From NCBI GenBank assembly GCA_934149075.1, contig CAKPDR010000003.1, positions 62,001 to 126,000 on the forward strand: a stretch of 64,000 bases of DNA, read 5' to 3'. The translations under genes and the position numbers were made by a program. Shown piece after piece: positions 25,882 to 33,639 of this stretch (positions are counted from its first letter, which is position 1; each line of letters starts with the position of its first letter). Under the pieces are notes generated by a model, which was not told the origin of the DNA, did no database searches, and saw only the letters and a list, made by a program, of their open reading frames with translations. The DNA comes from an uncultured Clostridia bacterium. GTDB lineage: Bacteria > Bacillota > Clostridia > TANB77 > CAG-508.

Positions 25882-25909
25882 ATTATACCAAATTTATCCA
25901 TTTTTTCAA
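25882..25909 (-). promoter_or_regulatory. Promoter of the OLE-oapA transcript
   Basis: TTGAAA (25904-25909), 16 bp, TATAAT (25882-25887). It implies an RNA 5' end near 25875. Confidence 0.72.
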
Positions 25910-26032
25910 GTTCGATTATAAGTGTTTCTTTCCGTTTTTTACCAATTTGAGTTAATTACCATTTACCTCTTACCTGTTTTTTTACTTTTTTACTCTTTTT
26001 TGCTATCTTTTCTTTATTTTATAACTTCTATA

Positions 26033-26608
26033 TTAATATCCAATTTTTTCTCTTATTTCTTGTTTTACTTCTTCCAAATTTCTATCAGATTTTATATTTA
26101 TTACTTTTATGTTGGGGCATTTATTTTTTATTTCTTCTGCCATTTCTAAATATACTCTTTGTTGATTTATACTATTTTCTACTCCAAATTTTGAAGTTGC
26201 AAATGTTGCTTTTCCATCTCTTGATAATCTTTCTTTATATAATTCTTCATTTTCCAAATATAATGTCACATAATATATATCAAAATCCAAGTTGCTAAAT
26301 TTTTCTAATAGTTCATTATAGACGTTTGTAAATGAATATTCTTTTTTTCCTAATCTACAATAGTTTTCCTCTGTAAAAAAAGTTCTATCAAATACTAAAT
26401 TGATACTTAAATTTTCTAATTTTTTTATGTAGTCTAATAATGTTTCATACATTTCTTTTGCTTTTTGTAAACCTGTTTTTGTACTATCAGATGTTCCTGA
26501 TAATCTATATAAATTTGTATAACTTAATGAATATCTCAGATAGTCTGTTACTGTTGTTTTTCCTGCACCTTGTGCTCCTTCTACTACTATTAATTTCGAA
26601 TTTGCCAT
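26033..26608 (-). CDS. Thymidylate-kinase-like P-loop protein
   Basis: 191 residues. P-loop EGAQGAGKTT (10-19), then VFDRTFFTEENY, equivalent to the DR(Y/F) segment of deoxynucleoside and thymidylate kinases, and a lid-like RLSRDGKATF. It probably phosphorylates a nucleoside or nucleotide, but it is not standard tmk: the dTMP-kinase DRY and LID arginine pattern is altered. AGGAGG lies 7 nt before ATG 26608. It is monocistronic with its own promoter. No neighbouring gene suggests a substrate. Confidence 0.75.
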   Translation of the reverse strand: MANSKLIVVEGAQGAGKTTVTDYLRYSLSYTNLYRLSGTSDSTKTGLQKAKEMYETLLDYIKKLENLSINLVFDRTFFTEENYCRLGKKEYSFTNVYNELLEKFSNLDFDIYYVTLYLENEELYKERLSRDGKATFATSKFGVENSINQQRVYLEMAEEIKNKCPNIKVINIKSDRNLEEVKQEIREKIGY

Positions 26609-26631
26609 CTCAATTCCTCCTTACAAACCTG

Positions 26632-26660
26632 ATTATATATTTATTATCATTATTTGTAAA
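26632..26660 (-). promoter_or_regulatory. Promoter of the P-loop kinase gene
   Basis: TTTACA (26655-26660), 17 bp, TATAAT (26632-26637). Confidence 0.72.
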
Positions 26661-26779
26661 GAAAAATAATATTCAATTCAAAATAGAATCAAATATTATT
26701 TTGTATATTTGGTGTACTTATTAATTATTTTTTACTTTATTTTAAGTATTTTCTTCATTTTCTCAACATTCTTATCACC

Positions 26780-27235
26780 TTATTGTGTAGATATAGAAAT
26801 ATCATATTTTAGCAATGTATCAAATAATTCTTTTTTATCTGATTTTCTGTTTTCTCTATACTCAGCCCACAATTTCTTGTTTTCTTCCCATTGTAACTTA
26901 TTTTCTTCCCACATTTTCCAGTTTTCTTTCCATTGTAATCTATTTTCTTCCCACATTTTCCAATTTTCTTTCCATTGTAATCTGTTTTCTTCCCACATTT
27001 TCCAGTTTTCTTTCCATTGCAATCTATTTTCTTCCCACATTCTATCGTTTTCTGCCCAGCGTTTATCATTCTCTGCCCAGCGTTTATCATTCTCTGCCCA
27101 GCGTTTATCATTTTCGTCCCAACGTTTATTGTTTTCTTCTCTCATTTCTCTTATTTCTCTTTTATTGTCTCTTACTTCTGCACGCAAATCATTAATAGCC
27201 TGCAACACTGGCACTAATATTTCATCTTTGTTCAT
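26780..27235 (-). CDS. Trp-heptad repeat coiled-coil protein
   Basis: 151 residues. The N-terminal 40 residues (DEILVPVLQAINDLRAEVRD) are a normal helix. Residues 45-125 consist of 7-residue units, first NDKRWAE three to four times, then a 14-residue unit (WEENRLQWKENWKM) three times. Trp in place of the usual aliphatic core residue suggests an aromatic-zipper coiled coil. Similar Trp/Glu/Asn heptads occur in some DUF3782-type nuclease-associated proteins, but the nuclease domain is absent. AGGAGG precedes ATG 27235. DNA repeats of 21 and 42 bp are nearly identical, so copy number may vary. Confidence 0.7.
   Translation of the reverse strand: MNKDEILVPVLQAINDLRAEVRDNKREIREMREENNKRWDENDKRWAENDKRWAENDKRWAENDRMWEENRLQWKENWKMWEENRLQWKENWKMWEENRLQWKENWKMWEENKLQWEENKKLWAEYRENRKSDKKELFDTLLKYDISISTQ
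26890..27119. repeat. 21-bp and 42-bp in-frame tandem repeats
   Basis: Three copies of a 42-bp unit (TTCTTCCCACATTTTCC opening) are followed by three to four copies of a 21-bp unit (CTGCCCAGCGTTTATCATT). They form the repeat region of the 26780-27235 gene. Because both units are multiples of 3, all frames stay open there, creating spurious overlapping frames. Confidence 0.85.
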
Positions 27236-27368
27236 ATATTTGATTCCTCCTTAAAAATATAAATTTGATTTAAATTTTAGATCTAAATTTGATTTGTTAT
27301 GAATAAAATCCTCATTAGATATAATACTAATAGAAATAATACACCAAAAAATTAATAAATTTGTATTT

Positions 27369-27397
27369 ATTATATATACTCTTTTTGCATTTGTCAA
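27369..27397 (-). promoter_or_regulatory. Promoter of the repeat-protein gene
   Basis: TTGACA (27392-27397), 17 bp, TATAAT (27369-27374). The leader to the gene is about 130 nt and AT-rich; I see nothing else in the 27236-27432 gap. Confidence 0.8.
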
Positions 27398-27432
27398 GAT
27401 AAATCGTTTGACATTATTCGACAAATTTAGAA

Positions 27433-27480
27433 TAAAAAAAGAGAACTAGATAACTGGTTTGAAAGCAATCTATCTAGTTC
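27433..27480 (-). terminator. Terminator of the 28683-27572 pair
   Basis: GAACTAGATA pairs with TATCTAGTTC (27443-27480). The minus-strand tail is TCTTTTTTTATTC. Confidence 0.78.
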
Positions 27481-27571
27481 AATAAACGGTTTTATAAACA
27501 TATAAATATATGATTTATGCTGTTATTTTAGCAAAAAGATTTGTATAAGTCAATAAATTTCGACAATTTTC

Positions 27572-28021
27572 TTAAAATTTGTTTTTATTAAAAATTCCTT
27601 TAATCATATTAAAAAACTTAACTAAAAAATTGGGCTCTTTATAAAGAGTTAAGTCTTTTGAAGTTTGATTTTCTTCTAAAATTTTATATCTTTTTTTATT
27701 ATTAAAAACATTTTCTACATCATATTGTTCTTTCATTTGCTGTTCTATTTTTCTTAATTCCTCGGAATCCTTGATTTGTAATTTTTCTCTTTCTTCTGGA
27801 CTTGCCAAAAAATCTCTATATATCAAACCTAATATTACAATTGTCTCCTTTTTCAATTTTTGCTCTTCTAATGGTTCTTTAATAACTATTTTATAGTTTG
27901 TAGCTTTATTTTCAGAAATTGTTTGTCTAAGCTGTGCTGGTATTCTACTTACAAGATCTATTGGCATCAATTTTAAAACTTCTTCAACTTCTGTAAAAGC
28001 TTCTTCATATGCTCTTTCCAC
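27572..28021 (-). CDS. Hypothetical protein
   Basis: 149 residues, soluble, charged; no recognised domain. It has an amphipathic N-terminal half (FTEVEEVLKLMPIDLVSRIP), a Lys/Glu helix region (ASPEEREKLQIKDSEELRKI) and a hydrophobic, basic C-terminus (NFLVKFFNMIKGIFNKNKF) that could associate with the membrane. The start is GTG 28021 with GGAGG 5 nt upstream, the only well-placed site. It lies 14 nt after the stop of the 28036 gene and shares its promoter. Confidence 0.6.
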   Translation of the reverse strand: MERAYEEAFTEVEEVLKLMPIDLVSRIPAQLRQTISENKATNYKIVIKEPLEEQKLKKETIVILGLIYRDFLASPEEREKLQIKDSEELRKIEQQMKEQYDVENVFNNKKRYKILEENQTSKDLTLYKEPNFLVKFFNMIKGIFNKNKF

Positions 28022-28035
28022 ATTTTCCTCCTATG

Positions 28036-28683
28036 TTATCCTATTACTAATTCTTCATTGTTTACTTTAGCCTTATTAAACAGCCCCATAGATTTATTTC
28101 TAGCTTCTTCCATTTGTTCCCTAGCATGTTGTCTTTCCAATACATATTGAGGCTCATAACAGCCTTTCATAAATCTCATAGCACTTTCATTTTTTTTTCG
28201 TACAACCTCTCTATCTCTAATTAATTCTCCAAACTTCTCTCTTTTATAATTTATAATTAATTCTTTACATTCTATAGAATCAATCTCGTCCATATATTGT
28301 TTTAATATAATTTGACATTTTCTAGCTTGTTTTATTTTTCCTTGAGATAAAGCCTTTTGTTGTGCATCTATAGCACCATAACACGCTAATAATCCTTTAT
28401 CTAAAAATTGCGGATTCCTAATTTCACTTTTTATATCTTTTTTATCATATTTATCTGAAATTTCTTCCATCAATTCCGTTTTCAATCTATTTAAGTTATT
28501 AGTTTCTGATATTTTCTCCAAGTTAAATTCTAATTGCTCATATATTTTTCTATCTTCATCAGAAATTTTAGCAAAATTAGGATAATATTTTATTTTTATT
28601 GATTTAATTACATTAACTATCTTTTTTACATTTTCACAAGCCGCCAGATATTTAGCATTTTCATCTATATTTTCGTGTTCCAT
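28036..28683 (-). CDS. Hypothetical helical protein
   Basis: 215 residues, strongly charged and predicted almost wholly helical (for example ELIRDREVVRKKNESAMRF). There is no signal peptide, membrane helix or recognised motif. AAAGGAG precedes ATG 28683. It is first of a two-gene unit with 27572-28021, from a promoter at 28718-28746. Function is unknown. Confidence 0.6.
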   Translation of the reverse strand: MEHENIDENAKYLAACENVKKIVNVIKSIKIKYYPNFAKISDEDRKIYEQLEFNLEKISETNNLNRLKTELMEEISDKYDKKDIKSEIRNPQFLDKGLLACYGAIDAQQKALSQGKIKQARKCQIILKQYMDEIDSIECKELIINYKREKFGELIRDREVVRKKNESAMRFMKGCYEPQYVLERQHAREQMEEARNKSMGLFNKAKVNNEELVIG

Positions 28684-28717
28684 TTATACTTCTCCTTTGT
28701 TTATCATATACATTTTA

Positions 28718-28746
28718 ATTATAGCAAAACTACTATTTTTTGTAAA
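28718..28746 (-). promoter_or_regulatory. Promoter of the 28036-27572 operon
   Basis: TTTACA (28741-28746), 17 bp, TATAAT (28718-28723). Confidence 0.72.
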
Positions 28747-28775
28747 TAATTTCCGGAAAACTTTTTTTGTGAATT

Positions 28776-28876
28776 TTTACCAACGAGTACACTCATGAAT
28801 GGTTAATAAAGTTACCAGTAGGGACACCCATGATTGGTCAAAATCTTTACCAGTAGGGACACTCATTAATGGTAAA
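28776..28876. repeat. Three tandem 31-bp palindromic repeats (35-bp period)
   Basis: Units at 28776-28806, 28811-28841 and 28846-28876, stepping exactly 35 bp. Each starts (T/G)TTACCA, has a central GGGACAC or similar core and ends TGGT(A/T/C)AA. They are the same family and orientation as the pair at 1360-1425. Confidence 0.82.
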
Positions 28877-28926
28877 ACATAATATTTAAAATAGTTAATT
28901 AATAAATATAGATGATTATATATTTA

Positions 28927-30456
28927 TTAAATTAACATTTCAATATACGTTTTACCATTAATGAGTGTCCTCGTTAGTAAATTTTTAATACCTGGTTCAT
29001 AAATATTTCTTCCCATATAATCATATCTACTTCCATGGCATGGACAATCCCAAGTTTTATCAGTATTATTCCACGAAAGCAAACATCCTAAATGTGAACA
29101 ATTAGGTTTTACAGCATATACTTTACCATTTGTATCTTTATAAATTCCAACATTATTACCATCTATTTCTATAATTGCCCCATTATTATTTTCTATATTA
29201 TCCACATTCCATGTATCAATTTTCAATTTCTTTATTGCTATTGAGTTTACTTTTTCTTTTAACATGTTTTCAACTTCCCACCTATTTTTTATTGGTTTCA
29301 TTCTTGTTGCTGTAAATATTTCCTCAAATTCATTTTCATTTCCAATAATTTTATCAGTTACTATATTTGCTGCTACATTCGATAATGTCATTCCCCATTT
29401 TTTGAAGCCCGTTCCTACATACATATTTTTCATTAAATTTGAAAACTCTCCAATATATGGTATTTTATCCAGACTAATACAATCTCTTGTATTCCATTTA
29501 AATAATACTTTACTGTCAGGATACATTTTTTTAGCCTTTTTCTCTAATTTCTCATAATATGATTCTTCTGGTATTGGCTCTCCAGTTTTATGACCTACTC
29601 CGCCTATTAAAAGGACTTCTTTTCCATTATAATTTGCAGTTCTAAATGAATATACTGGCTCTTTTACATTTATATACATTTCTTGTGGTAATTTACTTTT
29701 GGTTTCTATTGCTATTAAATATGATGTTCCCTGATACATTTTTAAAAAATAAAATCCTGGCATATTTATTATTGGAAAGTGTGTCGCTAACACTACATAT
29801 TTTGCTTTTATATTTCCTTTATCTGTACATATAGTATAATTTTCTCCTTCTTTTTCCACATTTGTTACTGTTGTATTAATGTATATTTTATATTGTTTTA
29901 AAATAGCTTTTGCTAACCCAAACATATATTTTCTTGGATGAAATTGTGCTTGTCCATCAAATTCTATTGCTCCTTTTATTTCTTGTGGTAAATCTATTTT
30001 TGCAACAAATTTAGCTTTTTTCCCTAACTTATTAACTGCTTCAACTTCTTTTTCTATTTCTATAACTTCATCTTGGTTTGTTGTATATACATAAGATTTT
30101 CGTGGACTGAATTCACATTCAATCTGTTCCTTTTCTATTATTTGTTTGATATTTTCTATTGCTTGTTCATTTGCTTCTAAATATTTTTTAGCATATTCTT
30201 CTCCATAATCATCAATTAAGTGCATATAAAATAAATCATGTTGACTTGTAATTTTACCTGTTGTATTTCCACTTACTTTCTCTCCTATGTTATTTTTTTC
30301 TAAAACTATAACTTTTTTTCCGCATTGTGTTAAATAATATGCTGTTGTTAACCCAAACAATCCAGCTCCTATTATGCATACTTCTGTTTCCTCATCTTTT
30401 TCTAATGATTTTAAATTGATTTCATCTTTAGTTGTTTCTATCCATAATGAACTCAT
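28927..30456 (-). CDS. FAD-dependent oxidoreductase with C-terminal Rieske domain
   Basis: 509 residues. The N-terminal Rossmann motif is CIIGAGLFGLTTAYYL, with a DAO-type fold (GNTTGKITSQHDLFY, VGTGFKKWGMTLSN). The C-terminal Rieske [2Fe-2S] domain has NCSHLGC and CPCHGSRYD, both Cys-His ligand pairs intact. The layout equals B. subtilis YhfW-type proteins of unknown substrate. ATG 30456 has AAAGGAGG 5 nt upstream; a longer frame to 30507 is not supported. The last codons run through an inverted copy of the 31-bp repeat (28951-28981), which encodes part of the tail LLTRTLINGKT. Confidence 0.88.
   Translation of the reverse strand: MSSLWIETTKDEINLKSLEKDEETEVCIIGAGLFGLTTAYYLTQCGKKVIVLEKNNIGEKVSGNTTGKITSQHDLFYMHLIDDYGEEYAKKYLEANEQAIENIKQIIEKEQIECEFSPRKSYVYTTNQDEVIEIEKEVEAVNKLGKKAKFVAKIDLPQEIKGAIEFDGQAQFHPRKYMFGLAKAILKQYKIYINTTVTNVEKEGENYTICTDKGNIKAKYVVLATHFPIINMPGFYFLKMYQGTSYLIAIETKSKLPQEMYINVKEPVYSFRTANYNGKEVLLIGGVGHKTGEPIPEESYYEKLEKKAKKMYPDSKVLFKWNTRDCISLDKIPYIGEFSNLMKNMYVGTGFKKWGMTLSNVAANIVTDKIIGNENEFEEIFTATRMKPIKNRWEVENMLKEKVNSIAIKKLKIDTWNVDNIENNNGAIIEIDGNNVGIYKDTNGKVYAVKPNCSHLGCLLSWNNTDKTWDCPCHGSRYDYMGRNIYEPGIKNLLTRTLINGKTYIEMLI
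28951..28981 (-). repeat. Inverted copy of the 31-bp repeat inside a coding end
   Basis: Reverse complement of the unit at 28846-28876 (TTTACCATTAATGAGTGTCC opening), 74 bp from it. It overlaps the last codons of the oxidoreductase gene. Confidence 0.78.
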
Positions 30457-30536
30457 ATTTTTCCTCCTTTTTTTGGTATCTTTTCCAATAATTTTTAAAC
30501 TATGCACAAAATAGTAATATGTATAATAAATTCTGA

Positions 30537-30871
30537 TTACAATTCACAGCCCTTAAAAATATTATATATGCTGGGAGCCTTCCTAGGTTATTATATATAT
30601 TATGAGATTGTGTCCTGTTCATTACGTTAAAGAAGAAAATCTACCATAAAGAACTGAGCCGCTCTCACTCAGGCTAAAAATGTATATATGTATATGAGTT
30701 TAAACTTTTCGAATGTGATTGGAGCAATATTAGAATTTCTTAAATAAATTTATGGAAAGAGTTCACGAGAGTGGAAGGGTGCCATAAATTTATTTTAGAA
30801 ATTCTTATGTTGCGTATTGAGCCGAGAAAATGTTTCAAATCATATACATATATGCATTTTATGAATTGTAA
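30537..30871 (+). repeat. Long-hairpin element, copy 1 (right arm shortened)
   Basis: 335 bp filling most of the 30457-30996 gap. It shares about 85 percent of positions by eye with the first 320 bp of copy 2 (33640-34100), including identical blocks around GAGTTCACGAGAGTGGAAGG. It starts TTACAATTCA and ends with the exact complement TGAATTGTAA, so its ends are still paired although most of the outer right arm is missing. No reading frame. A TATAAT lies about 10 bp before it, without a good -35. The rest of the gap holds only AT-rich leader for the aminopeptidase gene. Confidence 0.78.
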
Positions 30872-30996
30872 CTCTAATATAAAAATTTTATAGAATATTT
30901 TATTTTATATATGGAAAAATAAAACATAAAGTGATATACTACAATTAAATATTTAGAGCTAAAAAATTAGCTTATACTGAAGAAAGGAAGATAAAA

Positions 30997-32382
30997 ATGG
31001 AAGAAAAATTATTTAACAAAAAAGAAATTGGATGGATAAAAATGGACACACGTGAAAAAGAAGCAATCTATTCATATTGTAATGGATACATCAATTTCAT
31101 GAACAAGTCAAAAACAGAAAGAGAAGCTGTTGTTACAGCAAAATCAATAGCTGAATCAAATGGTTTTAGAGACATCTCAACATATGAAACTTTAAATCCA
31201 GGAGACAAAGTATATTTTATTAATAGAGAAAAAAGTATGTACTTAGCTGTTATTGGTACAGAACCTTTAGAAAAAGGACTTCAAATAGTTGGAGCTCATA
31301 TAGATTCCCCAAGATTAGATTTAAAACCAAATCCTTTGTATGAAGATTCGGGTTTTGCATATTTTAAAACGCATTATTATGGAGGAATAAAAAAATATCA
31401 ATGGACTACAATTCCACTAAGTTTACATGGTGTAATTATTAAAGCAAATGGCGAAAAAGTCACTATAAATATTGGTGAAGACGAAAATGATCCAATATTT
31501 ACAATTACAGATTTATTACCACATTTAGCACAAGACCAAATGGAGAAAAAATTAAGAAATGGTATTGATGGAGAAAATTTAGCAGTTTTACTTGGAAGCA
31601 TTCCTTATGATGATGAAAATTGTAACGAAAAAATCAAATTAAATATTTTAAATATTCTAAATCAAAAATATAATATTACGGAAGCTGACTTCTTAAGTTC
31701 TGAAATAGAAGTTGTTCCAGCATTTAAAGCTCGTTCTTTAGGATTTGATGGAAGTATGATTGCAGCATATGGTCAAGATGATAAAATATGTGCTTATACT
31801 TCTCTATCAGCTATGATGAGCTTAGAAAATGTTAAAACAACTGCTGTTTGTATTCTTTCTGATAAAGAAGAAATTGGAAGTATGGGGAATACTGGTATGG
31901 AATCTCACATGTTTGATTACTTTGTTTCTGAATTATTAAATAAAACTGGTGAAAATAGACCAAATCTATTAGATAAGGTATTCTGTTTCTCTAGAATGCT
32001 TTCTGCAGATGTTGATGCAGGTTATGATCCACTTTATGGAAGTGTTTCTGATAAAAATAATGCTGCATTTTTAGGACGTGGTATTGGTCTTAATAAATAT
32101 ACTGGTGCTCGTGGAAAATCTGGAGCTTCTGATGCTAATGCAGAATTTGTTGCATGGGTTAGAAAAGTATTAGAAAAAAATGATATTAGATATCAAATTT
32201 CTGAACTTGGTAAAGTTGATGTTGGTGGCGGAGGCACTATTGCTTATATTTTAGCTAATAAGGGAGTTGATGTTATCGATTGCGGTGTTCCAGTACTCTC
32301 AATGCATGCTCCATATGAAGTTACAAGCAAATTTGATGTTTATTCTGCTTATAGAACTTATAAAGCTTTTTGGGAAGAATAA
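30997..32382 (+). CDS. M18-family aminopeptidase
   Basis: 461-residue zinc aminopeptidase of the aspartyl-aminopeptidase/ApeA type, removing N-terminal acidic or neutral residues. It has HIDSPR (His101) for the first zinc ligand, YTSLSAMMSLENVK, the general-base region SDKEEIGSMGNTGM, SADVDAGYDP and the final ligand in SMHAPYEV. It is cytoplasmic, with no signal peptide. AGAAAGGAAG precedes ATG 30997. It is monocistronic and convergent with nagZ. Confidence 0.95.
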   Translation: MEEKLFNKKEIGWIKMDTREKEAIYSYCNGYINFMNKSKTEREAVVTAKSIAESNGFRDISTYETLNPGDKVYFINREKSMYLAVIGTEPLEKGLQIVGAHIDSPRLDLKPNPLYEDSGFAYFKTHYYGGIKKYQWTTIPLSLHGVIIKANGEKVTINIGEDENDPIFTITDLLPHLAQDQMEKKLRNGIDGENLAVLLGSIPYDDENCNEKIKLNILNILNQKYNITEADFLSSEIEVVPAFKARSLGFDGSMIAAYGQDDKICAYTSLSAMMSLENVKTTAVCILSDKEEIGSMGNTGMESHMFDYFVSELLNKTGENRPNLLDKVFCFSRMLSADVDAGYDPLYGSVSDKNNAAFLGRGIGLNKYTGARGKSGASDANAEFVAWVRKVLEKNDIRYQISELGKVDVGGGGTIAYILANKGVDVIDCGVPVLSMHAPYEVTSKFDVYSAYRTYKAFWEE

Positions 32383-32410
32383 GAAATGAAAAAATGATTT
32401 AAAAAACTGC

Positions 32411-32464
32411 AATGAACCTTCATTATTAGATATGAAATTTTAATAAGGAAGGTTCATTTTTATA
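32411..32464 (+). terminator. Bidirectional terminator between aminopeptidase and nagZ
   Basis: ATGAACCTT and TAATAAGG-AAGGTTCAT arms (32412-32457) with T-run TTTTTAT on the plus strand and TTTTTT on the minus strand. The plus-side tail overlaps the last codon of nagZ. Confidence 0.78.
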
Positions 32465-33548
32465 TTCCACATTTTGTTCTTATTTCTTCTATTTTTTCAT
32501 TTATTTTATTAATATCAGCTCCACTAAAATCTTTTGTATCAGAAATACCATATTTTTGTTTTATTTGTATAATCCTTTTCACACTTCTATTAATTCTACA
32601 TTCTTTTATTTTTCCTGTTGTTGTTAAATTAATGATTTTATCTAAAACCCTCTGCTCTTCATCTTTATTAAATCTAAAAACAACAATATCATTTCCTGCT
32701 TCAAAAGCTTTTCTTACTGCCAAACTTGGTCCATACATAAATTTTATTGCTCTCATTTTTAAATCATCTGTTATTATTAAACCTTTGTATCTATATTTTA
32801 CTCTTAAATATTTTGTTATGAATTTTCTTGATAATGATGCAGGAAAAATTCCTGTAACATTTGTTATTAACAAATGTCCAACAAGCACTGCATCTGCTCC
32901 ATTTTTAATTGCCTGCTCAAACGGATACATATCTTCTCCTTCAAGTTTCTTCATTGACTTATTTATTATTGGTAAAAAATGATGAGAATCTTGTTTAGTT
33001 GCTCCATGTCCAGGGAAGTGTTTTATTACAGATACTATCTTATTCTTTTGAAGTTCTTTCATTGCCTTTATTCCACTTTCAGTTACAATATCTTTATCTG
33101 TACCATAACTCCTATCACCTATTGCTGTTCTATCATTAAATCGTTTAATATCTAGTACAGGCGCAAAGTTTAAATTTATCCCGGATTTATATAAAAGTTC
33201 TCCTATTATATTTGCTGATTCTGATACCAATTCCTGTCCGCCAATTGTTGCAACCAAATTTGCAGATGGTAAATTTTTTATCTCTTTTGGCATTCGATTT
33301 ACTCTTCCACCTTCTTGATCTATTGCAATAAATAATGGTATCTTATTATTTTGGTTCAATTCTTTTAATTCCTTAATCAAATTAAGCATATCTTGATATG
33401 TAGAAAAATTTTTTCTATATAATATTACTCCACCAATTTTATAATTTTGTATCATATTTTTTATTCTATCCGTTATATAGTTTGTATCAAGTCCAATCAT
33501 GACCATTTGACTGATTTTTTCTTTTATTGACAATTCTTCTATTTCCAT
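32460..33548 (-). CDS. nagZ: Beta-N-acetylhexosaminidase, glycoside hydrolase family 3
   Basis: 362 residues. It releases GlcNAc from muropeptides or cell-wall fragments, part of peptidoglycan recycling. IDQEGGRVNRM (76-86), KHFPGHG (176-182) and the catalytic Asp-His dyad D187-S-H189 are in place, and IITDDLKM carries the nucleophile Asp. There is no signal peptide, so this is the cytoplasmic form, unlike the secreted B. subtilis enzyme. It is monocistronic. Confidence 0.93.
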   Translation of the reverse strand: MEIEELSIKEKISQMVMIGLDTNYITDRIKNMIQNYKIGGVILYRKNFSTYQDMLNLIKELKELNQNNKIPLFIAIDQEGGRVNRMPKEIKNLPSANLVATIGGQELVSESANIIGELLYKSGINLNFAPVLDIKRFNDRTAIGDRSYGTDKDIVTESGIKAMKELQKNKIVSVIKHFPGHGATKQDSHHFLPIINKSMKKLEGEDMYPFEQAIKNGADAVLVGHLLITNVTGIFPASLSRKFITKYLRVKYRYKGLIITDDLKMRAIKFMYGPSLAVRKAFEAGNDIVVFRFNKDEEQRVLDKIINLTTTGKIKECRINRSVKRIIQIKQKYGISDTKDFSGADINKINEKIEEIRTKCGI

Positions 33549-33572
33549 ATTTACTCCATTACTTTTTTCTTT

Positions 33573-33601
33573 ATTTTAGCATACCAGATTTTAAAATACA
33601 A
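33573..33601 (-). promoter_or_regulatory. nagZ promoter
   Basis: TTGTAT (33596-33601), 17 bp, TAAAAT (33573-33578). Confidence 0.6.
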
Positions 33602-33639
33602 CAAAAAAAGTAACCAAAATTTTCAATTACTTTTTAATC

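Noticed and set aside
25279..25921. tmRNA, RNase P or SRP RNA for the large noncoding block
   Set aside because: There is no tmRNA CCA end or tag sequence, no RNase P P4-type core, and the length exceeds SRP RNA. The position before an OapA-like gene fits OLE better.
26809..27195. Extra overlapping frames (for example 26809-27111 minus and 26815-27195 plus)
   Set aside because: They come from the in-frame 21/42-bp repeats of the Trp-heptad gene and have no ribosome binding sites.
1360..28876. CRISPR-like array from the 31-bp repeats
   Set aside because: The spacers are only 4 nt and not unique, there are at most three direct units per locus, and no cas genes are present. A REP-like palindrome family fits better.
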